From NCBI RefSeq assembly GCF_900182915.1, contig NZ_FXUG01000013.1:124001-188000 (forward strand): a stretch of DNA of 64,000 nt. Reading direction: 5' to 3'. A program made the position numbers and the translations under genes. The notes beneath the pieces are model-generated. The model saw only the letters and a list, made by a program, of their open reading frames with translations. It had not been told where the DNA came from and searched no databases. Positions 9,460 to 16,561 of this stretch are shown here, in pieces. The number at the start of each line of letters is the position of its first letter. Position 1 is the first letter of the stretch. This DNA is from Neorhodopirellula lusitana. GTDB lineage: Bacteria > Planctomycetota > Planctomycetia > Pirellulales > Pirellulaceae.

Positions 9460-10443
9460 TTAGTTATCGTTAATCGCCGGGGACATTTGTAAGACATGTC
9501 CGGTGGGAGCATTGATCGAGAACTGACTCATCTTCGCTGGAATCAGGACGCTTTCGCCACTATTCAGCTGCATCACAGTGTCGTCGTACTGGATCTCGGC
9601 GGTGCCTTCGACGACGGTGATCAATTGACATCGGTCGGTGTTCGCGATTTCGGTCGTGGTATCGCGGATCGAATTCAGGTCAAACTTGTTGCACGAGACA
9701 AGTCGGGTGATGCCCGATTCGGCTTCAGCGACCACGGGATCAACCGGGCCACGTTCGAAGTCGGTGACCTCCAGGGATTGTTCGATGTGGAGTTCTCGCG
9801 AATTGCCGTTGGCGTCGAGTCGGTTCCAATCGAACAATCGGAACGTGGTGTTGCTGGACTGCTGGATCTCGGCCACCAACAAACCGCCGCCGAGTGCGTG
9901 GACCGTTCCAGCGGGGATGAACACGCAATCGCCGGGTTTGGGATGGAAGGAGTGCAGAGCCTCTTCGGTCCGGCCGTCTGCCACCATTTCTCGCAAGCTT
10001 TCTGGAGTGACTCCAGGCTTCAAACCCGCATAAATGACGCTGTCAGGCGTCGTCGCCAAAATCACCCAAGCCTCCGTTTTACCGAGGTCTGGCGGCGTCA
10101 TGGTCGCGCCATACTCGTCATCAGGGTGGACCTGGACGGATAGAACACGGTTGCAATCGAGGAATTTCAACAGTAGCGGGAATGAATCGGCGTCCGGGTT
10201 GTTTGCAATCCATTGCTTGCCCAGCAGCCACTCTCGGCTTTCCAGGAAGAGGCTGTTGAGAGTTTGTCCTTTGAGATCGCCGTTGGTGACCACGCTTTGG
10301 TCGTCCCCGTGATCAACGATTTCCCAGCTTTCGGCATAGTCGTCCGCATCGCCGATCGGTTTATTCAGATGCGTCCCCAGGCGTCGTCCGCCCCAGATGG
10401 TCTGTTTGATGAGCGGTGCGAATTGGAGTGGGTAAGGTTTCAT
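9460..10443 (-). CDS. manA: Mannose-6-phosphate isomerase, class I
   Basis: A 327-residue phosphomannose isomerase that interconverts fructose-6-phosphate and mannose-6-phosphate, feeding GDP-mannose and glycan synthesis in the cytoplasm. The zinc site residues are visible in QVHPDDEYG and KTEAWVIL, and the catalytic cupin segment in IPAGTVHALGGG followed by EIQQSSNTTFRLFDW. The length fits the short bacterial form. I chose the ATG at 10443 (MKPYPLQFAPL); the frame is open for 17 more codons to 10494, but that stretch has no homology character. It stands alone on this strand. Confidence 0.95.
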   Translation of the reverse strand: MKPYPLQFAPLIKQTIWGGRRLGTHLNKPIGDADDYAESWEIVDHGDDQSVVTNGDLKGQTLNSLFLESREWLLGKQWIANNPDADSFPLLLKFLDCNRVLSVQVHPDDEYGATMTPPDLGKTEAWVILATTPDSVIYAGLKPGVTPESLREMVADGRTEEALHSFHPKPGDCVFIPAGTVHALGGGLLVAEIQQSSNTTFRLFDWNRLDANGNSRELHIEQSLEVTDFERGPVDPVVAEAESGITRLVSCNKFDLNSIRDTTTEIANTDRCQLITVVEGTAEIQYDDTVMQLNSGESVLIPAKMSQFSINAPTGHVLQMSPAINDN

Positions 10444-10886
10444 CAGATTGAGATCCGTTGAGTGAGCCTGGATGATGCCGGTATTGGGCCACAATCCGGA
10501 GGCTCTTGCAAGTCGCCTCGCCGCGCTGATCTTTGTCGGTTCGCGTTAGTGCTGAAGTGCGGGAAGTCCAGCCTGACCGGGCTTTTTGCTGAATTGTTTG
10601 GTCAGGGGTGGGGACGCCGTTGAGGTCCGGCAGGCCGTGGGCAGCGAGAATTCTGCGTGAAACAGCGGTTCTGACGTGAGTGGGTTCGGGGTCGCGGGCG
10701 TGCGGGAACGTGACGTGGGTGTCGGTCGGACGGGCAGGAATTTTGGAAATGGATTGAAGATGCGACGGTTGTGCCGCCGATAACGATTGTGCCACCGGTT
10801 GATTTGAGGCAAGGAAATGCCTTTAGGTGCCGGGACACAGTTATGCTGCCACGGGCGGCAATTCCATCGCGTTGGGGCGAATCCAG
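10444..10886. other. Divergent intergenic region
   Basis: About 440 bases between the phosphomannose isomerase start (-) and a small secreted protein (+). It should carry both promoters. Minus-strand frames that cross it (10361-10795, 10546-10893) translate to Arg/Pro/Thr-rich sequence without motifs, and I do not accept them as genes. Confidence 0.5.
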
Positions 10887-11123
10887 ATGACACAAACGAT
10901 GAACATGCGACGACTCGTCACCACATCTTTCGCTGGGCTTGTATTTGCAGCCGTCATGGTTTCCAGCACGGGCTGTCAGGTTTCCCTGAACGGTCAGACG
11001 CTGCCAAGTCCTTACTATTTGCAGGACGACGTGCAATACTTCCCGGCTGGGCCGGAATTCAAGTTGTCTCGCGAAGCGGCTGCTTTGCGAGCGGCAACGG
11101 CGGAAGAAAAGCTGAATCGCTAG
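10887..11123 (+). CDS. Small secreted planctomycete protein with QTLPSPYYL motif
   Basis: A 78-residue protein starting at ATG 10887; an in-frame ATG at 10827 is less likely because it lies ahead of the signal. The signal segment RRLVTTSFAGLVFAAVMVSSTGC ends in a possible lipobox Cys. The mature part carries QTLPSPYYLQDDVQYFPAGPEFKL, a motif I recognise from secreted planctomycete proteins of unknown function, and then an Ala/Glu-rich helix. It precedes another small conserved gene by 24 bases and may be co-transcribed with it. Confidence 0.8.
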   Translation: MTQTMNMRRLVTTSFAGLVFAAVMVSSTGCQVSLNGQTLPSPYYLQDDVQYFPAGPEFKLSREAAALRAATAEEKLNR

Positions 11124-11147
11124 TTACGCACCTGAATGGTTACGAGC

Positions 11148-11399
11148 ATGAATCGCACACCACACCAAGAGCGGATTATCCGCAATTACTACCAGAATCG
11201 CGATTCGATCGGTCTGCAGAAGGCCCAAGAAGCCGTTACCGAGTTGTATCTTAGCGAAGGCAAGAAACGCCAAACGGTTTGGAAGCGTTTGGCGAGCCAT
11301 CTCGAAAAGATCGGTCTGAAAGAAGACCAGATCGAAAAGCTGCGGGAATCCGACGATCCTGCTGCGGTCGCGAAATTGCTCGAGAAGTTCACGGGCTAG
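11148..11399 (+). CDS. Conserved small hypothetical protein (helical)
   Basis: An 83-residue protein starting MNRTPHQERIIRNYYQNRDSI; an in-frame ATG at 11136 adds four residues. It is charged and predicted helical, with no signal peptide or membrane segment, so it is cytoplasmic. The HQERIIRNYYQNRD start and the TELYLSEGKKRQTVWKR segment resemble a conserved planctomycete family that has no assigned function. It follows the QTLPSPYYL protein closely on the same strand. Confidence 0.8.
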   Translation: MNRTPHQERIIRNYYQNRDSIGLQKAQEAVTELYLSEGKKRQTVWKRLASHLEKIGLKEDQIEKLRESDDPAAVAKLLEKFTG

Positions 11400-11740
11400 A
11401 CCCCGGACGCTGCTCGTTCAAAATCGATCCGAAGGCTTTGCGCAGGTTCGTTCCTCTTCGAACGGTTCTTTTCTTTGAAACCGTGATCGCGCTAAAGCAG
11501 TTGATCCGGAAACGAAAGCAGAGAGCTATGCAGCGTACGCGTTGCCTGTCGGTGCGCATTAGCAGGCTGCGTTTGATCGTAGTCCGGGTTCGTCCCCGTT
11601 GTTGCCGTCAGGCTTTGCACGGGTAGCTGCACGTCGGACGTATGGTCTTGCCAAAGCGATAGGCTGAACGCCAGAGCGTAGGGAAGAATGCAGTTGCCGG
11701 AAAGTCGATGCTGGATGCGTTTGACGGATTGCGATCAGCG
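11400..11740. other. Intergenic region, possible small RNA but nothing identified
   Basis: About 340 bases without a supported gene. The plus-strand frame that crosses it (11279-11626) is an Arg-rich extension in the wrong frame of the upstream gene. Short inverted repeats occur near 11446-11463 (GTTCG/CGAAC) and 11460-11484 (ACGGTT/AACCGT). None has a T-tract, and I recognise no known RNA family. Confidence 0.4.
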
Positions 11741-11746
11741 GTGCGC

Positions 11747-12058
11747 TTACTCGGCCTTTTCGATGCCGATGTCGCGAATTCGGATGCCGAATTTATCGCC
11801 GATCTTGACGGTTTCGCCGTTGGCGATGATGTGGCCGCCCACGCTGAGTTCGAGCGGATTGTCGCAATGTGTATCGAATGTCAGCATCGATCCGGGGACG
11901 AGCTGGAGGATATTGCGGAGGGTCTCTTTTTTTTCCGCCAAGACGACCGTCACGGGTGCCTTGATTGAGAGTAACTTGTCACGATAAGGCATCGGTGATT
12001 GGCCCTTTGGGGTCACCTTGGATGCGTTTTCGGTCGTGGTCGCTACTGTTTCGCTCAT
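11747..12058 (-). CDS. fliN: FliN-like flagellar motor switch (SPOA domain) protein
   Basis: A 103-residue protein from ATG 12058; the frame is open to an ATG at 12103. The C-terminal 75 residues form a SPOA/FliN domain: LLSIKAPVTVVLAEKK, then LRNILQLVPGSMLTFD, then ANGETVKIGDKFGIRIRDI. These match the FliN pattern of hydrophobic strands and the final GIR-DI strand. FliN builds the flagellar C-ring with FliM and FliG. No other flagellar gene is in the window, so it is an isolated copy; a diverged SPOA protein of another machine is the alternative. Confidence 0.85.
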   Translation of the reverse strand: MSETVATTTENASKVTPKGQSPMPYRDKLLSIKAPVTVVLAEKKETLRNILQLVPGSMLTFDTHCDNPLELSVGGHIIANGETVKIGDKFGIRIRDIGIEKAE

Positions 12059-12161
12059 AATATCCGAAGAGTCCTTTGCACCATTTATCGTCGCACCGGT
12101 CATAACGACTTGAGCGATTTGCCGCCCAGAACCTCGTTACCATCGCGACTGGCAAGAACCC

Positions 12162-12557
12162 ATGAATTTGAACACCCCGTCGGACACCCCCGCAAACACA
12201 CCGCCGAGCGAATCCGAGCCTTCACCTTCCACCGGGGAGGTGGTTTTTTTGTCAGGGGATCTGATCTTTGCTTCGCGAGTGCGAGCGGCAGCTGAAAACG
12301 GTGGTCGCCCATTTCGCTTGTCAGGCAACGTTCCTGAAGATGCTGGCGACGCCGCCTTTGTGGTGGTCGATTTATCGACTCGGTCCAAGGTGGTCGATGG
12401 CCTGATGGCGCTGTGCCAGCAGCATTGCCCGCACGCTCGCGTGATCGCGTACGCGCCACACGTGCAGATCGCCCGAATCAAGGCGGCGCGGGAAGCTGGA
12501 ATCGAAACCGTTCTGACGCGTGGGCAGTTTGATTCCGCATTGGCTGGCTTGTTCTAG
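12162..12557 (+). CDS. Receiver-like (REC fold) protein, atypical
   Basis: A 131-residue protein. After a Pro/Ser-rich N-terminal tail, the order of strands resembles a response-regulator receiver: VVFLSGDLIFASRV, then AAFVVVDLSTRSKVVDGL, then ARVIAYAPHVQIARIKAAREAGIETVL. An Asp (in VVVDL) sits where the phospho-acceptor would be. The usual acidic pair at strand 1 is reduced, the MP after the Asp is missing, and no clear Lys follows strand 5. It may therefore be a non-phosphorylated receiver-fold adaptor. It diverges from the FliN-like gene, 103 bases away. Confidence 0.7.
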   Translation: MNLNTPSDTPANTPPSESEPSPSTGEVVFLSGDLIFASRVRAAAENGGRPFRLSGNVPEDAGDAAFVVVDLSTRSKVVDGLMALCQQHCPHARVIAYAPHVQIARIKAAREAGIETVLTRGQFDSALAGLF

Positions 12558-12605
12558 TCGCAAACTAATCGCGATCCGCTGAATCAAACGCCGCCTCACT
12601 CGTCT

Positions 12606-13976
12606 TTATTGAGCGGCTTGTCCCAGGGGGCCGAGCGGTCCCGATTCAAGACCCTGTGATTTTGCTTCGGTTGGTTCCGGCATTACAAAGCCCACGGGAA
12701 TCACGGCCAAGGTGAACGAGCGTTGGTTCCCTGAATCGGCGACCGCGACCGCGGATTCCTTGTCCGATTGGATTTGTGCATCGCGATGGCGTGGGGGCCT
12801 TGGTTTCTTGTTGGACGGGCCACGCTTCCTGGGTTCTTTTCCGTGTGGGCTTTTTTCAGGGCCGCCTTTTTCAGGGGCGTCTTTTTCGGGGGCGTCTTTT
12901 TCAAAAGATCCTCTTTCACGGGGAGCCTTGTTGCGAGTTGGTTTTTCACTCACCGGCTTTTTGTCGGACGCCTTGTCGCGTTTCGGTCCGGTCGGCTTGC
13001 GTTTGGCTGCCGGCGCGGGCAACTCGGTAGCCTCCGCTTCTTGGATGTCGGGGGTGGACATCTTGTCGTTGGAAGTGGCGTCGCCGGATGTCTTGGCCGT
13101 GTCCTCGTTCTTGTCCGCTGCCGGGGCGGCATTTTTTGCGGCTGTCTTGCTGGCTGCTGGATCGTTGGCTGCTGGATCGTTGGCTGCTGAATCGTTAGCA
13201 GTTGGTTTCTCGTTTTCAGCTGGCTTGTTTGCGGGGGCTGGCTTTGCCTGCTTTTGGGAAGACGCGGCATCCTTCAAGGCAATGGGCGGGGGCGATTGAG
13301 TTTGGGATGCGTTGAGCGACGCTACCGATGCGGACTCAGCCGATGCGATTTTCTTGCGAAGTTCGTTGATCTGATTGGCGTATTGCTCGTTGCGAAAGGT
13401 GAGCTCTTCGACCTGCTTTTTCGCATTGGCTGCGGTTTGGTTGTGTTGTTGCTTCAACATCTTGATCTGTTGCTGAAGGTCGGTGATGCGAGCGTTCTGT
13501 TCTTGTTGGATGTTTTGGCTGTGTTCGAAGTAGTTGGCCAGTTTGCGTTCGTATTCCAGTGTCGCTGCCAACTCCGCATTTTCGCGTTCGAGTTCGAGCA
13601 TGCGCAACCAAACCTGGTTGCCCAAAGCGAAGACGGGCGTCTGTTCGTCGTCGCCGCGTTCGGCTCGGAAAACGCCATCGGATAGCGACATGGGTTCTTC
13701 GTCAGCGACCGACAAGGGTGGTGGCGATTTCGGTTTGGGGGCCGGCAGCTTTTCGGACTGGGGGCTGATCACTCGCTCGGAGATAATGGTTTCACCGGGG
13801 TAGCGTGGCCCGACGGGCGTGAAACCTTGGGCGTTTGCGTAATTCGCAACTGTGCATCCGGCAAGGATGAGTCCCAGGACACTCACGCGGTGCAAGCAAG
13901 AGTTCGAGATTCCGATGCCGAGGGAAGCCGCATGCTGGCTGGGTCGGTTACGTGGGTGCCGCTTTGAATGGGTCAT
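12606..13976 (-). CDS. Coiled-coil, Lys/Ala/Pro-rich low-complexity envelope protein
   Basis: A 456-residue protein I cannot assign to a named family. A hydrophobic export segment lies at about residues 28-49 (HRVSVLGLILAGC, then ANYANAQG), with either a lipobox Cys or a signal peptidase I site. A coiled coil at about 120-215 follows (LELERENAELAATLEYERK and similar Gln/Glu/Lys heptads). Then comes a low-complexity region of Ala/Lys/Asp and Lys/Pro/Glu repeats, including three exact 15-bp units at 13151-13195 encoding NDPAA and the EKDAPEKDAPEKGGPEK run. The short C-terminal segment (SFTLAVIPVGFVMPEPTEA) is hydrophobic. The basic tail could bind nucleic acid or acidic polymers; that is a guess. 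Confidence 0.75.
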   Translation of the reverse strand: MTHSKRHPRNRPSQHAASLGIGISNSCLHRVSVLGLILAGCTVANYANAQGFTPVGPRYPGETIISERVISPQSEKLPAPKPKSPPPLSVADEEPMSLSDGVFRAERGDDEQTPVFALGNQVWLRMLELERENAELAATLEYERKLANYFEHSQNIQQEQNARITDLQQQIKMLKQQHNQTAANAKKQVEELTFRNEQYANQINELRKKIASAESASVASLNASQTQSPPPIALKDAASSQKQAKPAPANKPAENEKPTANDSAANDPAANDPAASKTAAKNAAPAADKNEDTAKTSGDATSNDKMSTPDIQEAEATELPAPAAKRKPTGPKRDKASDKKPVSEKPTRNKAPRERGSFEKDAPEKDAPEKGGPEKSPHGKEPRKRGPSNKKPRPPRHRDAQIQSDKESAVAVADSGNQRSFTLAVIPVGFVMPEPTEAKSQGLESGPLGPLGQAAQ

Positions 13977-14121
13977 GATGTTTGTTGAGTCGAGAAGAGC
14001 GGATCGCGAAACGGTTGAGCAATATTGCCCGAGGACCTAGCGTAGCTTAGAAGCCTGGAGCAACAGATGCCTGAAGCAATTGGAATGCCGAGGCAACTTG
14101 AATGCTGGGCAACTTGTCAGC

Positions 14122-14574
14122 CTACGAGGACGGTATGTCAGTGTTGGAAAAAGCATCGGGGAACAATTCGGATAGACGCCGAACTTGTCGATCGCCATCG
14201 ATCACGTCGACAGTGTAAACGAACATGTCCAGCCCGAACTCGGCAAGTACTTGGCGGCACGCACCGCATGGCATCGCGCCGCCAATGCTGGCGATCGCGA
14301 TCGCACGAAAGTCACGATAGCCGACCGCGACACTCGATGTGACCGCGACTCGCTCGGCACACTGGGTCAGCGAGTAGCTGGCGTTTTCGACGTTACAACC
14401 TTCGATGATCTTACCGTCGTGCATCAGCAACGCGGCACCGACATAGAAGTGACTGTGTGGCGCGTAGGCGTGGTTGCGGGCGGCGACTGCGGCTTGGATC
14501 AACCGGGCGATATCGTCTTCCGATGGAGCATCGATTTCCATCGACACGTTCTTTGAAGAAGGTTTCACAGACAT
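14122..14574 (-). CDS. cdd: Cytidine deaminase
   Basis: A 150-residue homotetrameric-type cytidine deaminase, which converts cytidine or deoxycytidine to the uridine form in pyrimidine salvage. The zinc-binding and catalytic motifs are visible: CAE in SLTQCAERVAV and PCGAC in GAMPCGACRQVLAEFG. The substrate motif is GCNVENASY. I chose the ATG at 14574 (MSVKPSSKN); the frame stays open for 92 further codons to 14850, but that extension has no family counterpart. It stands alone, divergent from the protease gene. Confidence 0.93.
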   Translation of the reverse strand: MSVKPSSKNVSMEIDAPSEDDIARLIQAAVAARNHAYAPHSHFYVGAALLMHDGKIIEGCNVENASYSLTQCAERVAVTSSVAVGYRDFRAIAIASIGGAMPCGACRQVLAEFGLDMFVYTVDVIDGDRQVRRLSELFPDAFSNTDIPSS

Positions 14575-14867
14575 TGAATTCACGACGTAACCCCCGGCTA
14601 ACAAGAAAAGATCGGACGGGGAATGCCCCCGGACAGGCCATTCGGCCAGGTCACAGGCTGCATTGTCACCGTCGCGAATATCTAGACTAACCGATCCGTC
14701 GTCGCAAGCAATGCATTGGTGAAGTTCCACGACGCGAAAGTCCTCTTCCGGGGGGCGGGCGGTGAAGCTTGTGTTGCTTTGGAAGAGAGGATTTGCGAAG
14801 AGTTTGAAACCGCTATCATGACAGGGCATCTCTTTGCCTCCCCGTTCCAACGAACCGAAAACTCACC

Positions 14868-16400
14868 ATGAGACTTCACTCCCATTCGCTTCCGATTCGA
14901 CTGGTTTCCCAAGCGTGCGGCTCGGCCCTGCGCGTCATGTTTCCTGGCCAAATATCGTGGTTTCGAGCGACCGGCCCATCGGTTCGGTTCACGCGTCGAC
15001 CAGGCCTAAATGGCGAGGGGCGACAGAGTCATGGGTTGCGGTTGGCTGCGATTCTCGGATTGGTCAGCCTGACGGGGCAATCGGGCATGCTGGGAGGCGT
15101 TCTGGGCGATCAAACCGCGATGGGGCAAGCGATCATCACTTTGGCTGAACAGGAAACTGCCCCGGCCGAATCGGCGGCGGACGTCTCGAAGGCTGCCATG
15201 GCTCAGGAACCGGTTCAGGAACAAGCCCTGAAGCCAGTGAAAGCGAGCGAGCCGAATGAAAAAGTGTCGGTGCAAAGCGATGCCCGAGCACTGTCTCGCG
15301 CCTTTCGCCAGGCAGCCCGGGCGGCGACTCCTTCCGTCGTGACGGTGTATTCATACGGTCAAAATCTGGATAAGCCCGCCGACAACGACGACGCGGAAGA
15401 AATCCCGCCCGGCGATGAAACCTTGGGCCCCACACCACCGCCCAAAAGCGAGGACGATGGCTTCCCGCTGACCGGGTTGGGATCGGGCGTGATTGTCAAC
15501 TTGCAGATCGAACCGATCGCAGGCGAATCGCAGGAAGCCGATAACTCGGTCGCTGGTTACTGGGTCATGACCAACAATCACGTCATCAATGATGCTCGTC
15601 GTGTGGTCGTGCAGTTGCCCGACGAAACTGAGTTGGTGGCGACGGTGGTGCACGGAGACCCCGACAGCGACATCGCGGTCTTGCGATTGGAAACCGACTT
15701 AACGCTCGACGTGGCGACCTTGGGTGATTCCGATCGGCTGGAAATTGGCGACTGGGTTTTGGCGATTGGAAGCCCGTTCAAACTGGAAGCGACTGTCAGT
15801 GCGGGGATCATCAGTGCGAAGAACCGGGCGTTGGACCGAGTCCGACGAGGCCGATTGTTGCAAACCGATGCTGCTATCAACCCGGGGAACTCCGGTGGGC
15901 CATTGATCGACTTGGAAGGCGAAGTGATTGCGATCAGTACTGCCATTGCCACTCGCAATGGTGGTTACCAAGGAATCGGTTTCGCCGTCCCCGTCAACCA
16001 AGCTCGGTGGATCGCTCGTGAGTTGGCCCAGTTCGAGCGAGTACGTCGAGCGGCGATGGGAATCCGCTTGGCCGAACTGAATCCCAAGAATGCCAAGAAG
16101 TTAAGCTTGCCAACTTATTTGGGTGTGTTGGTTTACCAAGTCATTGACGATTCCGCCGCACAGCGGGCGGGATTGCAAAACATGGACGTGATCCTTGAGT
16201 TCGCTGGCCAGCGAGTTCGCAAGCCGGGTGCTTTGCAAGAAGCGGTCGAGCGTCAGCCAGTCGGTTCGACTCAACAGATCAAGATCTACCGAGCCGGTGA
16301 GGAACTGATTAAGGAAATCGTGCTGGCTCCGTTGGAAGATCCCACCGCGGTTGAGGGTGGAGCTGAAGAGGGCTCCGAAGAAGAGGCCGCTGGTAAGTAG
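14868..16400 (+). CDS. HtrA/DegP-type serine protease with PDZ domain (S1C)
   Basis: A 510-residue periplasmic protease. The long N terminus has a hydrophobic segment at about residues 55-75, then an Ala/Glu/Pro-rich linker. The trypsin-like domain shows the full catalytic triad: His238 in MTNNHVIND, Asp268 in DSDIAVLRL and Ser342 in NPGNSGGPLI. One PDZ domain follows (about residues 390-490, YLGVLVYQVIDDSAAQRAGL), then an acidic tail. HtrA proteins degrade or refold damaged envelope proteins. A perfect inverted repeat lies just downstream. The facing gene also ends in a PDZ domain, which may or may not be meaningful. Confidence 0.95.
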   Translation: MRLHSHSLPIRLVSQACGSALRVMFPGQISWFRATGPSVRFTRRPGLNGEGRQSHGLRLAAILGLVSLTGQSGMLGGVLGDQTAMGQAIITLAEQETAPAESAADVSKAAMAQEPVQEQALKPVKASEPNEKVSVQSDARALSRAFRQAARAATPSVVTVYSYGQNLDKPADNDDAEEIPPGDETLGPTPPPKSEDDGFPLTGLGSGVIVNLQIEPIAGESQEADNSVAGYWVMTNNHVINDARRVVVQLPDETELVATVVHGDPDSDIAVLRLETDLTLDVATLGDSDRLEIGDWVLAIGSPFKLEATVSAGIISAKNRALDRVRRGRLLQTDAAINPGNSGGPLIDLEGEVIAISTAIATRNGGYQGIGFAVPVNQARWIARELAQFERVRRAAMGIRLAELNPKNAKKLSLPTYLGVLVYQVIDDSAAQRAGLQNMDVILEFAGQRVRKPGALQEAVERQPVGSTQQIKIYRAGEELIKEIVLAPLEDPTAVEGGAEEGSEEEAAGK

Positions 16401-16454
16401 ACCGGGCCTGAATGCATCCGTGATCCACTTCGGGGAATGGGAACCTATCTCACG

Positions 16455-16501
16455 AAAACGGATCGGTGAGTCTTAGCTGACGACGCACCGATCCGTTTTT
16501 T
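16455..16501. terminator. Bidirectional terminator between convergent genes
   Basis: A 14-bp perfect inverted repeat (AAAACGGATCGGTG at 16455-16468 and its complement at 16486-16499) encloses a 17-base loop, with T-runs on both exits. It lies between the protease (+) and the repeat lipoprotein (-), and can serve both. Confidence 0.92.
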
Positions 16502-16561
16502 GTTGCATGGCCCACTTCTTCCAATGAATATCGGAAGCGACGCTGGGTTAAATCCTAGGCT

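Noticed and set aside
9496-10143. 215-codon frame antisense to phosphomannose isomerase
   Set aside because: It is a shadow frame; the minus-strand gene carries all family motifs.
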